Positions 32,423 through 41,976 of a DNA stretch of 64,000 bases are shown here, in pieces (within the stretch, counting starts at the first letter, position 1; each line of letters opens with the position of its first letter). This DNA is from an uncultured Dehalococcoidia bacterium. GTDB taxonomy: Bacteria; Chloroflexota; Dehalococcoidia; Lucifugimonadales; UBA1127. The stretch spans positions 2,007,001 through 2,071,000 of the forward strand of contig OX638292.1 in NCBI GenBank assembly GCA_951812285.1. Reading direction: 5' to 3'. A model generated the notes under the pieces. It made no database searches and was not told the DNA's origin. It saw nothing but the letters and a program-made list of their open reading frames with translations. Position numbers and translations under genes: made by a program.

Positions 32423-35400
32423 TCAATCGTGAAACCGGTCCAGCTTGCGCCGCAACTTCAAGATGACGTCTATGAGGAAAAACACCAGAATGAGCGGAAA
32501 CGGACGCCGGTAGTCTATCGGCCCGTCTGAACTGTAGAGCAACGAGAACCTGTCGGTCAGTTGATTGGCCCGTAGGTTTGTGCCGGGCAGACTTTCCGAC
32601 CCAGACCCCGAGTCAACCCCATGGCGCTCCGAAGCCTCAGGGCCGCCCGCCTGAGGGCCGCCACCCAGGTCTGGAGCCTCCGAATCACCGACCGGCAAAG
32701 ACACACCCGGTGTTGGCAAGGCAGCCGGCACGGGCGAGGGGGCCGGCTGCGGTGTACGAGTAGGAGTCGGCGGCGCCGGCACAGAATCTGGCGCATCACC
32801 GGGCGTGGGCCCAGGCGTCGGGCCCAGAGCAACGGCCGCCGCTTGCTTGACGGTTGGGACCACCGACGGCGTTGGCGGAGCTGCTGGTGTTGCCATCGCC
32901 GCAATCGTTGCCGTCGGAGACGGAGTCGGGGTGAGAGTGGGTGTCGGCGATGGCGTGGGCGTCGGCTTCGGCGCAACCGCGAGCACCAGTGAAATCGTCT
33001 TCAGCGAGCCTTCCATCTCATTGACGTGCACATACACCGTGGCCGTGTGGCTGCCGGAGCCTAGAAACCACGTCTCAGCCGTCAATGTCACGCTCTTGCG
33101 GTCTTGGGGCCCCACGCTCACCACAAACGAGGGCGAAGCCTTCAGCCAAGGCGCGTCGTCGGACAAGTTCAACACCATCCGGCCCGAGCCCCGATTCCAC
33201 ACCTCCAGCGTCGCCTCGACCGGTGCACCATCCACCCCGGAGGACTCCATGAGCAGGAAAGAGTCGGAAATCCCGATGCCGACAGGGACGGCTGTCGGCG
33301 TTGGAGTTGGCGTCGGCGTGGGCCGAGCAATCGAGCGCTGGGACTCGAACGCGTCACTCGGCCGCACCGGCGTGGGCAACGGCGCAAGCTGCTCCTCGAC
33401 GCGCGTCACCGCTACCGTGTACGTGGTCTCGGCGGCGCCGTCCCTCGAGGTCACCACAACCTGCACGACGGACACCCCCTCGCCCAGCGCGAGCGTCCCG
33501 TCGCCGTCAACCACGCCGTCCAGCAGAATCACGGCAGTTGCCGCAGCATCCTCCGTTTCCGCATAAACCGTCATAACCCGAACGTCATGGTCCACCTCCG
33601 CCTTGTACAACAGCGTTTCCGGGCTGAACACCGGCACGAGCGTCACGCGGCCAATCTCCAGACTCTTCAGCGCGGAACTCGCTTCCTCTTGCCGAGTGAC
33701 CCTCACGACATACTGCGCCGTGGTGACACCGTCCTGTGCGGTAACGTCCAGTCTGACTACATTGGCGCCAACGATAAGGTCCACCTGATGCCCGGGCACG
33801 ACCGCGTCGGAGTCCCGCGGAGTAACGGTGACGGTGGCCTGTGTGTCCCCAGCCAACCCTGACACCGTCACGAATTCAACCCCGTACGCCACCAAGACCG
33901 CATAGTCCAGCTGACCACTCACGAATGGCGGTTCCAGCGCCAAATGCGCACCCGCACCACTGACAACCGCCAACGAAGCCAGCGAAGCATCCCCCGACCC
34001 CACCCGCGTCACCATCACCGTGTATGTCCCTATCGTCTGTCCATCCTGCGCCGTCACCACCACAGTGATCACATTGCTCCCCACGGCCAAAGGCACTATG
34101 CCGTCAAGATCGACTACCCCGTCCAGCCGCACCTCATACGCGGCGCCAGCATCGGCGAGCGTCACAGAAACCGTCGTCTCCGTCACGTCGGTCTCCACCA
34201 AGGCCGTGTACTCCGTAGTCCCCGACGCAAACACCGGGTCCAAAGTCACCCCACTCAGCGACAACGCAGCCAGCGACGCGTCCCCCGACCCCTTTCTCGT
34301 AACAGACACCGTGTAGGTCCGCTCCGTCTTCCCATCCTGCGCCGTCACCACTACCGCAACCACATTGCTCCCCACCGCCAACGGCACTATGCCGTCAAGA
34401 TCGACTACCCCGTCCAGCCGCACCTCATACGCGGCGCCGGCATCAGCGAGCGTCACAGAAACCGTAGTCTCCGTCACGTCGGTCTCCACCGTCGCCGTGT
34501 ACGCAGTCGTCCCCGCATCAAACACCGGGTCCAGAGTCACCCCACTCAGCGACAGCCCACTCAGCGACGCATCCCCCGACCCCACCCGCGTCACCATCAC
34601 CGTGTATGTCCCTATCGTCTCCCCATCCTGCGCCGTCACCACCACCGCAACCACATTGCTCCCCACCGCCAACGGCACTATGCCGTCAAGATCGACTACC
34701 CCGTCCAGCCGCACCTCATACGCGGCGCCGGCATCAGCGAGCGTCACAGAAACCGTCGTCTCCGTCACGTCGGTCTCTACCGTCGCCGTGTACGCCGCCG
34801 TCCCCGCATCAAACACCGGATCCAAAGTCACCCCACTCAGCGACAGCCCACTCAGCGACGCATCCGCCGAGCCCGCACGCGTCACCGTCACCGAGTACGT
34901 CTGCGTCGTCTCCCCATCCTGCGCCGTCACCTCAACCGCGATCACGTTGCTGCCCACAACCAACGGCACGATGCCGTCCTGGTCCTCAACCCCGTTTACC
35001 TTCACGACGTATGCCGCCCCCACAACCGCTGTCACAGCAACTGTCGTCTGCGTCGCGTCGTTTCCCACCGACGCCGTATACGCCAACGTCCCCGACAAGA
35101 ACGCCGGCGCCAACGTCAACCCGCTCAACGTCAGTGTGCTGAGGGAAGCGTCCCCCGACCCCGCCCGCGTCACCGTCACTGAGTATGTCTGCTTCGTCAC
35201 CCCATCCTGCGCCGTCACCTCAACCGAGATCACGTTGCTGCCCACAACCAACGGCACGATGCCGTCCTGGTCCTCAACCCCGTTTACCTTCACGACGTAC
35301 GCCGCCCCCTCAACCGCCGACGCCGACACCGTCGTCTCGGTCACCCCATTCACCACCGACGCCGTATACGTCGTCGTCCCCAGCGCAAACACCGGCTCCA

Positions 35401-38344
35401 AAGTCACCCCACTCAGCGAAAGCGACGCTAACGACGCGTCCCCCGAACCCGCCCGCGTCACCGTAACCGTGTAAGTCTGCGTAGTCTCCCCATCCTGCGC
35501 CGTCACCTCAACCGAGATCGCATTGCTGCCCACTACTAACGGCACGATGCCGTCCTGGTCCTCAACCCCGTTCACCTTCACGACGTACGCCGCCCCCTCA
35601 ACCGCCGACGCCGATACCGTCGTCTCCGTCACCTCGTTCCCCACCGACGCTGTGTACTCCGATGTCCCCGACGCGAAGGCTGGTGCTAGCAACACTCCGC
35701 TCAACGTCAGTGTGCTGAGGGAAGCGTCGGCTGAGCCCGCCCGCGTCACGGTCACCGAGTACGTCTGCGTCGTCACCCCGTCCTGCGCCGTCACCTCCAA
35801 CGCAATGACGTTGTTACCTACAGCGAACGGCACGATGCCGTCCTCGTCGACAATCCCTGCCAGCTTCACAACAGTCGTAGCACCCTCAGCCGCCGTCGCC
35901 GACACCGTCGTCTCCGTCACCGAGTGCGCCACCAACGCCGTGTACGCCGTCGTCCCCGACGCGAACACCGGCACAAGCGTGACCCCGCTCAGCGACAACG
36001 CGCTCAGCGACGCGTCAGCCGAGCCCGCCCGCGTCACCGTCACCGTGTACGTCCCTTTCGAAACGCCATCCTGCGCCGTCACCTCAACCGAGATCACGTT
36101 GCTGCCCACAACCAACGGCACAATGCCATCTCCGTCCACCACCCCGTTCAGCCGCACCTCAAACGCCGCACCTGCGTCAGCTGCAGTCGCCGACACCGTC
36201 GTCTCCGTCACCGCATGTCCCACCGACGCCGCATACGCCATCGTCCCCGACAAGAACGCCGGCGCCAACATCACCCCGCTCAGCGACAGCCCACTCAGCG
36301 ACGCATCCGCTGAGCCCGCCCGCGTCACCGTCACCGTGTACGTCCCTGTCGTCACGCCATCCTGCGCCGTCACCTCAACCGCGATCACGTTGCTGCCCAC
36401 AGCCAGCGGCACGACGCCGTCCGCGTCTACAACGCTGTTCAGCTTCACCGCATAAGTCGCGCCCCCCTCTGCCGTCGCCGACACCGTCGTCTCCGTCACC
36501 GCGTTCGCCACCGACGCCGTATACACCGTCGTCCCCGTCGCGAACACCGGCACAAGCGTGACCCCGCTCAGCGACAACGCGCTCAGCGACGCGTCAGCCG
36601 AACCAGCCCGCGTAACCGTCACCGTGTACGTCTGCATCGTTACGCCATCCTGCGCCGTCGCTACCACCGCAATCACATTGCTACCCACAACTAACGGCAC
36701 GACGCCGTCCTGGTCCTCAACCCCGTTCACCTTCACGACGTACGCCGCCCCCGCAGCCGCCGTCGCCGACACCGTCGTCTCCGTCACCGCATGTCCCACC
36801 GACGCCGCATACGCCATCGTCCCCGACGCGAACACCGGCGCCAGCGTCACCTCGCTCAGCGAAAGCGACGCTAGCGACGCATCCGCCGAGCCCGCCCGCG
36901 TCACCGTCACCGTATATGTCCCTGTCGTCACGCCATCCTGCGCCGTCACCTCAACCGAGATCGCATTGCTGCCCACAACCAACGGCACGATGCCGTCCCC
37001 GTCTACAACCCCGTTCACTTTCACGACGTACGCCGCCCCCGCCCCCGCCGTCGCCGACACCGTCGTCTCCGTCACCGCATGTCCCACCGACGCCGCATAC
37101 GCCATCGTCCCCGACGCGAACACCGGCGCCAGCGTCACCCCACTCAGCGAAAGCGACGCTAGCGACGCGTCCCCCGACCCCGCCCGCGTCACCGTCACCG
37201 TATACGTCCCTGTCGTCACCCCGTCCTGCGCCGTCACCTCAACCGAGATCGCATTGCTGCCCACAACCAACGGCACGATGCCGTCCCCGTCTACAACCCC
37301 GTTCACTTTCACGACATACGTCGCCCCCGCAGCCGCCGTCGCCGACACCGTCGTCTCCGTCACCCCATGCCCCACCGACGCCGTGTACGCCGTCATCCCC
37401 GTCGCGAATGTCGGCGTCAGCGTGATCCCGCTCAACGTCAATGTGCTGAGGGAAGCGTCCCCCGACCCCGCCCGCGTCACCGTCACCGTATATGTCCCTG
37501 TCGTCACCCCATCCTGCGCCGTCACTTCAATCGAGATCGCATTGCTGCCCACAGACAACGGCACGATGCCGTCCAGGTCCAGAGCCCCCTCCAGCTTCAC
37601 CACGTGCGTCGCCCCCGCAGCCGCCGTCGCCGACACCGTCGTCTCCGCCACCCCATTCCCCACCGTCGCTGTGTACGCCGTCGTCCCCGACAAGAACGCC
37701 GGCGCCAACGTCACCCCGCTCAACGACAGCGCACTCAGAGAAGCATCCGACGAGCCCGCACGCGTCACCGTCACCGTGTACGTCCCAGTCGTCACCCCAT
37801 CCTCCGCCGTCACCTCCAACGCAATGACGTTGTTACCTACTGCCAACGGCACGACGCCGTCCTGATCCACAACCCCGTTCACTTTCACGACATACGTCGC
37901 CCCCGCAGCCGCCGTCGCCGACACCGTCGTCTCCGTCACCCCATTCCCCGCCGACGCCGTATACGCCAACGTCCCCGACACAAACGCCGGCACAAGCGTC
38001 ACCCCACTCAGCGACAGCCCACTCAGTGAAGCATCCGACGAGCCCGCCCGCTTCACCGTCACCGAGTACGTGCCTTTCGAAACGCCATCCTCCGCCGTCA
38101 CCTCAACCGCGATCACGTTGCTGCCCACAACTAACGGCAAGTTGCCGTCCCGGTCTACAACCCCGTTTACCTTCACCACGTACGTCGCCCCCGCCGCTGC
38201 GGTCGCCGACACCGTCGTCTCCGTCACCCCATGCCCCACCGACGCCGTATACGCCGTCGTCCCCGTCGCGAACACCGGCGCCAACGTCACCTCGCTCAGC
38301 GACAGAGCACTCAGCGACGCATACGCCGAGCCCGCCCGCGTCAC
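32423..38344 (-). CDS. Giant surface protein of 17 tandem cadherin-like domains, N-terminus missing
   Basis: A 1,973-aa frame. Residues 1-1630 hold 17 tandem repeats of about 96 aa, each starting like RAGSxDASLxxLSLSGVTLxPxF and ending VTAQDGVTTGTYTVTVT: the cadherin-like beta-sandwich family (PF12733) of extracellular bacterial proteins. Fifteen are near-identical; numbers 16 and 17 diverge. Then come a TPTPTP linker, a beta-sandwich like BACON (SSGVDGAPVEATLEVWNRGSG...), a second Thr/Pro linker and a C-terminal membrane span (PFPLILVFFLIDVIL) with basic tail. So it should be exported and anchored, yet the frame opens inside a repeat with GTG ACG and no signal peptide; an in-frame TGA lies 36 nt upstream. 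A promoter-side truncation, frameshift or assembly fault is likely. Confidence 0.85.
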   Translation of the reverse strand: MTRAGSAYASLSALSLSEVTLAPVFATGTTAYTASVGHGVTETTVSATAAAGATYVVKVNGVVDRDGNLPLVVGSNVIAVEVTAEDGVSKGTYSVTVKRAGSSDASLSGLSLSGVTLVPAFVSGTLAYTASAGNGVTETTVSATAAAGATYVVKVNGVVDQDGVVPLAVGNNVIALEVTAEDGVTTGTYTVTVTRAGSSDASLSALSLSGVTLAPAFLSGTTAYTATVGNGVAETTVSATAAAGATHVVKLEGALDLDGIVPLSVGSNAISIEVTAQDGVTTGTYTVTVTRAGSGDASLSTLTLSGITLTPTFATGMTAYTASVGHGVTETTVSATAAAGATYVVKVNGVVDGDGIVPLVVGSNAISVEVTAQDGVTTGTYTVTVTRAGSGDASLASLSLSGVTLAPVFASGTMAYAASVGHAVTETTVSATAGAGAAYVVKVNGVVDGDGIVPLVVGSNAISVEVTAQDGVTTGTYTVTVTRAGSADASLASLSLSEVTLAPVFASGTMAYAASVGHAVTETTVSATAAAGAAYVVKVNGVEDQDGVVPLVVGSNVIAVVATAQDGVTMQTYTVTVTRAGSADASLSALSLSGVTLVPVFATGTTVYTASVANAVTETTVSATAEGGATYAVKLNSVVDADGVVPLAVGSNVIAVEVTAQDGVTTGTYTVTVTRAGSADASLSGLSLSGVMLAPAFLSGTMAYAASVGHAVTETTVSATAADAGAAFEVRLNGVVDGDGIVPLVVGSNVISVEVTAQDGVSKGTYTVTVTRAGSADASLSALSLSGVTLVPVFASGTTAYTALVAHSVTETTVSATAAEGATTVVKLAGIVDEDGIVPFAVGNNVIALEVTAQDGVTTQTYSVTVTRAGSADASLSTLTLSGVLLAPAFASGTSEYTASVGNEVTETTVSASAVEGAAYVVKVNGVEDQDGIVPLVVGSNAISVEVTAQDGETTQTYTVTVTRAGSGDASLASLSLSGVTLEPVFALGTTTYTASVVNGVTETTVSASAVEGAAYVVKVNGVEDQDGIVPLVVGSNVISVEVTAQDGVTKQTYSVTVTRAGSGDASLSTLTLSGLTLAPAFLSGTLAYTASVGNDATQTTVAVTAVVGAAYVVKVNGVEDQDGIVPLVVGSNVIAVEVTAQDGETTQTYSVTVTRAGSADASLSGLSLSGVTLDPVFDAGTAAYTATVETDVTETTVSVTLADAGAAYEVRLDGVVDLDGIVPLAVGSNVVAVVVTAQDGETIGTYTVMVTRVGSGDASLSGLSLSGVTLDPVFDAGTTAYTATVETDVTETTVSVTLADAGAAYEVRLDGVVDLDGIVPLAVGSNVVAVVVTAQDGKTERTYTVSVTRKGSGDASLAALSLSGVTLDPVFASGTTEYTALVETDVTETTVSVTLADAGAAYEVRLDGVVDLDGIVPLAVGSNVITVVVTAQDGQTIGTYTVMVTRVGSGDASLASLAVVSGAGAHLALEPPFVSGQLDYAVLVAYGVEFVTVSGLAGDTQATVTVTPRDSDAVVPGHQVDLIVGANVVRLDVTAQDGVTTAQYVVRVTRQEEASSALKSLEIGRVTLVPVFSPETLLYKAEVDHDVRVMTVYAETEDAAATAVILLDGVVDGDGTLALGEGVSVVQVVVTSRDGAAETTYTVAVTRVEEQLAPLPTPVRPSDAFESQRSIARPTPTPTPTPTAVPVGIGISDSFLLMESSGVDGAPVEATLEVWNRGSGRMVLNLSDDAPWLKASPSFVVSVGPQDRKSVTLTAETWFLGSGSHTATVYVHVNEMEGSLKTISLVLAVAPKPTPTPSPTPTLTPTPSPTATIAAMATPAAPPTPSVVPTVKQAAAVALGPTPGPTPGDAPDSVPAPPTPTRTPQPAPSPVPAALPTPGVSLPVGDSEAPDLGGGPQAGGPEASERHGVDSGSGSESLPGTNLRANQLTDRFSLLYSSDGPIDYRRPFPLILVFFLIDVILKLRRKLDRFHD
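33450..38344 (-). repeat. Tandem array, 17 units of about 288 bp
   Basis: Coding repeats inside the giant protein gene, one unit per cadherin-like domain. Units 13-15 share especially long identical blocks (e.g. the segment encoding VTETTVSVTLADAGAAYEVRLDG), indicating recent duplication or conversion; units 5 and 6 are another close pair. Such an array can expand or contract by recombination and is prone to assembly collapse. Confidence 0.85.
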
Positions 38345-38667
38345 GACACGTGCGAGGCAATTTGAACAACTACATCAGGTACTCTTGGGCCGTGTCGCTG
38401 TAGCAATTGAGCAGGGAGTTGCATAGTGAGGTCCTCCGAAGGGCATCATTGTGGTTCCATTCTCACTTGTCCCGTATCGTCGAGGAGGGACCCTCACCCA
38501 TAGACGGCGGCCGGCGAGAACTACTTGAATTCCCCGGCCCATTGGCGCACCATTCTGTAATTCAGACTCTCGCTGATTTTCGGGCTGGCCTCGCTCTGCC
38601 CCGACAGACGCACGGGCAGATCAGTGCTGAGAGTCCCCGGCCTACCTCTCCCAGTCCCGGAGGCACC
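38345..38667. other. Gap between divergent genes; no supported gene
   Basis: About 320 nt separate the truncated start of the repeat protein from the small anchored protein. No cadherin-like remnant or signal peptide is visible in any frame of the minus strand; a 27-codon minus-strand frame (starting MQLPAQLLQ) ends in a TGA overlapping the repeat gene's GTG, which I consider chance. Confidence 0.5.
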
Positions 38668-39060
38668 ATGAAGAACGCCTGGCGCCTAGCCGTCCTCTTG
38701 GGTATCGTTGCGGCAGCGGCCGGCGTGTGGGTTTGGGCGCAAGGCAACGCCGCCGCCCCGTCGGCTGTGGACCGCGCGCGCGTCCTGCAATTGGTCGACG
38801 CGGCGCTGGTCTTTGAGGGAAGCGAACCCCTGGCCCCAGAGGAGGTGGCCCTTATCTGCTTCCACGCCGCAAGGGCCGACTACGACCATGCAACGTTGGT
38901 TGCGCAGGAGAGTTGGGGCACGCTGCCCGCCCATCGCAAGAACGCCCCGGAATTGCTTCTGGACTCCCTGGAAGGAGAGCGACGGCACTTAGGGCCGGAA
39001 CAGGACGCCTCCATGGAGGAGCTCCTCCGTGCGTTCTGCGAAGACGGTCCCGGACGCTAG
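38668..39060 (+). CDS. Small membrane-anchored or secreted protein, intact copy of a duplicated gene
   Basis: A 130-aa unrecognised protein. N-terminal helix (WRLAVLLGIVAAAAGVWVWA) is a signal peptide or anchor; the rest is acidic and helical with VLQLVDAALVFEG, FHAARADYDHATLVAQESWG and LPAHRKNAPELLLDSLEGER. A frameshifted copy lies at 62006-62442, with the same leader and the same neighbour, so the pair was duplicated. The ATG follows GGAGGCACC. The next gene, a nucleotidyltransferase-like frame, starts 23 nt downstream, and the duplicate has a decayed trace of that gene too. Function is unknown; perhaps a cassette of two. Confidence 0.7.
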   Translation: MKNAWRLAVLLGIVAAAAGVWVWAQGNAAAPSAVDRARVLQLVDAALVFEGSEPLAPEEVALICFHAARADYDHATLVAQESWGTLPAHRKNAPELLLDSLEGERRHLGPEQDASMEELLRAFCEDGPGR

Positions 39061-39083
39061 GTCCGCTAGGGGCCAAATCGCCG

Positions 39084-39431
39084 GTGGCGAGAAAGACTTC
39101 GGATGACCGCGAACTAGTCTCCGCCGAACCATTCCGGCACCGGGCATTCCGCAAGACACTCCTTCGCGAGCACGTCCCCCATGCTGAGGTGTGGTCCTAC
39201 GGCAGCCGCGTCAACGGCACGAGCCAAGACGCGAGCGATTTGGACCTGGCGGTTCGGGGGCCGGGCCTGCGGACCGTCGGCGAGAGCTCTTACTCATCTT
39301 TGGAAGCCTTACAGCTGTCCAACCTGCCCATCCTGGTGCAGGCCCGCAACTGGGCAAGACTTCCCGAGCGCTTCCATTGTGAGATCGAAAGCAACTATAT
39401 TGCGGTGCAGCGGGACGGGCCGGACTGCTGA
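39084..39431 (+). CDS. MNT-type nucleotidyltransferase domain protein
   Basis: A 115-aa protein with the minimal nucleotidyltransferase motif: YGSRVNGTSQDASDLDLAV (G-S, then D-x-D) near residues 42-60, as in MntA antitoxins and kanamycin nucleotidyltransferase-like domains. MntA partners usually have a HepT-like HEPN toxin next to them; none is found here. The last third (LSNLPILVQARNWARLPERFHCEIESNYIAV) corresponds to the third catalytic-strand region of the family. The GTG start at 39084 is my choice; there is no ATG and the ribosome site is weak. It follows the small anchored protein closely. Confidence 0.7.
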   Translation: MARKTSDDRELVSAEPFRHRAFRKTLLREHVPHAEVWSYGSRVNGTSQDASDLDLAVRGPGLRTVGESSYSSLEALQLSNLPILVQARNWARLPERFHCEIESNYIAVQRDGPDC

Positions 39432-39486
39432 GGCAGCAACACGCTTAGACTCTCAAGGGTGAGACGACGGGTCAGGGGGGTGAGCG

Positions 39487-40086
39487 ATGCAAGGCAGACG
39501 GGAGCTGCCGGGGTGGGTAGGGATGGCCTTGGTGGGGGTTCTCGGGCTGGTGGCCATTGCCTGTGATGACGGACCGGACGCCGTGGTGGGGGAGTCCCCG
39601 ACGAGGGTCGCCGAGGCAACGCCTGAACTGGTGCCAACTGAAGTCCCTACGGTACCGGTGGTGGTGGCCACTGCGGTGGACCGGCTCCCACGTTCCGAGG
39701 ACACCCAGCTCTTTGCTCGCCGGCATCGTGCCGGTGAAGACGAGGGCGAGACCCTCGAGATACGACGGGAGGAGTTGCTCATCATCCAGGACCGCGGGAG
39801 GAGCCCGGTCTGCGAGGTGGTGCCACTTGATGCGGCTGGCAGGGAGCTGATTTGGGACTCTGAAGTGTGGAGCGGCTGGGACCCCACAGCAGTTCCGTCA
39901 CACGATCCGGTGCCTGGTTCGTGGATCTGGAGCGTGGAAGTGACCTACCAAGGGCAGACCTGGCGGACCGTGTACGAGACTGACGGGCTGGATGAAGGTC
40001 CCGTGCGCCATGCGATCCTTACAGCCAACGACCTTTGGGACAGGGAGCTGGCGAAGCCGTGTCCGCCAACGCCGAGCTTAGGGTGA
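39487..40086 (+). CDS. Hypothetical lipoprotein
   Basis: A 199-aa unrecognised protein with an N-terminal hydrophobic segment ending VAIAC near residue 26 (lipobox), then a Val/Pro/Thr-rich linker to about 65, then a domain containing RREELLIIQDRGRSPVCEVVPLDAAGRELIWDSEVWSGW and WSVEVTYQGQTWRTVYETDG, likely beta-structured. A second Cys pair (C-EVV, KPC) may form a disulfide. It is similar in layout to the other lipoproteins of the window but not in sequence. The start at 39487 is preceded by GGGGGGTGAGC. No operon partner is evident; downstream is the convergent DUF2207 gene. Confidence 0.68.
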   Translation: MQGRRELPGWVGMALVGVLGLVAIACDDGPDAVVGESPTRVAEATPELVPTEVPTVPVVVATAVDRLPRSEDTQLFARRHRAGEDEGETLEIRREELLIIQDRGRSPVCEVVPLDAAGRELIWDSEVWSGWDPTAVPSHDPVPGSWIWSVEVTYQGQTWRTVYETDGLDEGPVRHAILTANDLWDRELAKPCPPTPSLG

Positions 40087-40248
40087 TGCAACGGGTCAGT
40101 CGAAGCATCCAGAGTCGTGAAGCGGCGATTCCGCCTAGTGGGGACAGACGTAGGCTGGCGCTTTCATGGGGGCGTGTGCAATGCGCGGGAGACGTCAGGG
40201 AACCTTCGGTGAAGCCCACCCTTGACAAGAGGGAGAGGATTAGCCGCC

Positions 40249-41976
40249 TTAGCCGCCACCTCCGCCACCTCTGGAAATGACGGATTTGATCTTGGGACCT
40301 CCTGCCAGGTCCCAAGAATCGGCGCCAATGAAACCACGGTATGCGGCGTAGAGGTCCTCACGAGTTTGTTCCCTGGCCCCGCCGGGGAGAAACCAGGGCG
40401 GGATGGCGTCGACGTCGTTGACCCACTGTCCCGCTGCGTCTAGGGCCACCGCGTAGGGCAGCAGAGGGTCAGGCTCGTCCGGGTCTAGGGACGGGGATAC
40501 GCGCCCGTTCATGAGCGATCTGGAGAAGGCGAACCATCGGCGCATTTCGAAGGCCCCTGCTGGGGTCGGGTTACAGCGTCCAGCAGGGGAGTCCCAGGCC
40601 TCCCCAAGGAAGACCACCGCCGACGGGATTCCGACGGCGGCACCCGCCCACCAAGGCAGCCACAGATTGACCCAGAGGCCCACGCCAATGGCCAAAAGAA
40701 CAGCCGCGAAAAACCAACCGCATTGGGCCACCCAACCCTGTCCCTGGTCTTCCATGATCTGCAAGGGTGGTTGGTCAAAAACTCCCCGGGACAGCAGATA
40801 GTTGTCCAGATGGGTACGGATGGCGTTCTTCCGTTCCTCCAGGATTGACATCAGTTCACTTGAGGGATGCTCGCCTACCGGCAGAGCGTCGAAGACTATC
40901 GTTTCCCAGGGTAGGTCAGGTTCGGATTGCCGGACAATTGTGACACCGGACTGCAATTCCCTATCCCTGTCGTACTGGTCGTAACCACCAGTGATGGTCA
41001 GGTTACCCTTCTGGAGCATATCTACTAAGATCGACAAGTAGGTTTGGGGCTCGACCTTCCTGCTGCCAAGCACCGAGACAACCGGCGCGGGCAGGTCGCT
41101 GGGGAGCGTGGTCACGTCCCCTGTCACTTGGGGGAAGTCGGCGGCGGGCCAGCGGGAATTGCGGCTGCGGGAGGCGTGGAGCAGCAGGGCAACAAGGCCA
41201 AAGACGGAGAACCGGAGCGCCCAGTAGAGGACGTCAGTGGCGCGTACCCAGTTTGCAGTAGGGAACCGGTTGACCAGGCCTGTCCTTTCGAAGATCCAGG
41301 AAGACTCGCCGCTCCAGTTGGGAGGCGAAGTGTCCAAGAGGCCGTGGGGCAAGAACAAGCGGACGGCCAACTTTTCTTCGCCGGGCAGCCTTTCCAACAA
41401 GGTGAACGTGACATTGCGAGGGTCGGGTTGCTCCACACGGACCTCGCCTCCCATGGCCTCGATACCTTCAATCTGGCCGGACACGGACGGAGGGAAACGG
41501 ACGGCAACGGTCCCTTGGTCCACATAGGAACCCTGCCCCCGGTTGCCGGGCACAGCCTCCCAGATGACGGCGTCTTGCTCTTCGCCCAGGTGCAGTCCGC
41601 CCCGTACCCGGTAGCGGAGTACGAAGGTGTGCGTCTCCGGAGGGCTGACAGGGCCGTGCTCCCAGTTCACATGAAATCTCTTCTCGCCGCGGTTGGTCCT
41701 CACAGGCAGGTCCACACCGTCCATGAGGACGGAAACCTGATCGATATGGTCGATGAATTTCAAGCTGATGTAACGGCCGTTGAAGGTGCTTCGGCGAAGG
41801 AAGGTGTAGGCAATGGTCTCCTGAATTAGCATGTCGCCGTTCTGCTGCACGTCTATGAAGACATCGACCGACTCCAGCGGCGAGGCGTTGTCCTGAGCAT
41901 TGACCGTTGCGGCCGCCAGGGCACAGAGCACAGCAAGGACGATGAGGACTGGTATGCCTCGCAGTAGGCGCCACAT
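40249..41976 (-). CDS. DUF2207 family membrane protein
   Basis: A 575-aa protein of the DUF2207 family (predicted membrane proteins with a large extracytoplasmic domain and unknown role). A signal peptide (LLRGIPVLIVLAVLCALAAATVNA) leads to the DUF2207 core: VDVFIDVQQNGDMLIQETIAYTFL, then YRVRGGLHLGEEQDAVIWEAVPG. Two membrane regions follow near residues 275-295 and 430-475, and the last residues are a glycine run (SRGGGGGG), a family trait. The start at 41976 rests on AAAGGACC and the signal peptide; the open frame runs 79 codons further without any family similarity. It stands alone. Confidence 0.88.
   Translation of the reverse strand: MWRLLRGIPVLIVLAVLCALAAATVNAQDNASPLESVDVFIDVQQNGDMLIQETIAYTFLRRSTFNGRYISLKFIDHIDQVSVLMDGVDLPVRTNRGEKRFHVNWEHGPVSPPETHTFVLRYRVRGGLHLGEEQDAVIWEAVPGNRGQGSYVDQGTVAVRFPPSVSGQIEGIEAMGGEVRVEQPDPRNVTFTLLERLPGEEKLAVRLFLPHGLLDTSPPNWSGESSWIFERTGLVNRFPTANWVRATDVLYWALRFSVFGLVALLLHASRSRNSRWPAADFPQVTGDVTTLPSDLPAPVVSVLGSRKVEPQTYLSILVDMLQKGNLTITGGYDQYDRDRELQSGVTIVRQSEPDLPWETIVFDALPVGEHPSSELMSILEERKNAIRTHLDNYLLSRGVFDQPPLQIMEDQGQGWVAQCGWFFAAVLLAIGVGLWVNLWLPWWAGAAVGIPSAVVFLGEAWDSPAGRCNPTPAGAFEMRRWFAFSRSLMNGRVSPSLDPDEPDPLLPYAVALDAAGQWVNDVDAIPPWFLPGGAREQTREDLYAAYRGFIGADSWDLAGGPKIKSVISRGGGGGG

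Noticed and set aside
33450..38344. CRISPR-like periodic repeats
   Set aside because: Period of about 288 bp without unique spacers and continuous coding frame: protein-domain repeats, not CRISPR. No CRISPR array or cas gene was seen anywhere in the window.
34365..38426. Long Thr/Ser/Val- and Pro/Ser-rich plus-strand frames with repeats
   Set aside because: They mirror the tandem cadherin-like repeats on the minus strand; the repeat periodicity comes from that gene.
38345..38431. Frameshift joining the 27-codon minus-strand frame (MQLPAQLLQ) to the repeat protein as its missing N-terminus
   Set aside because: The short frame has no hydrophobic core of a signal peptide and no repeat-like residues; the GTGA overlap is probably chance.
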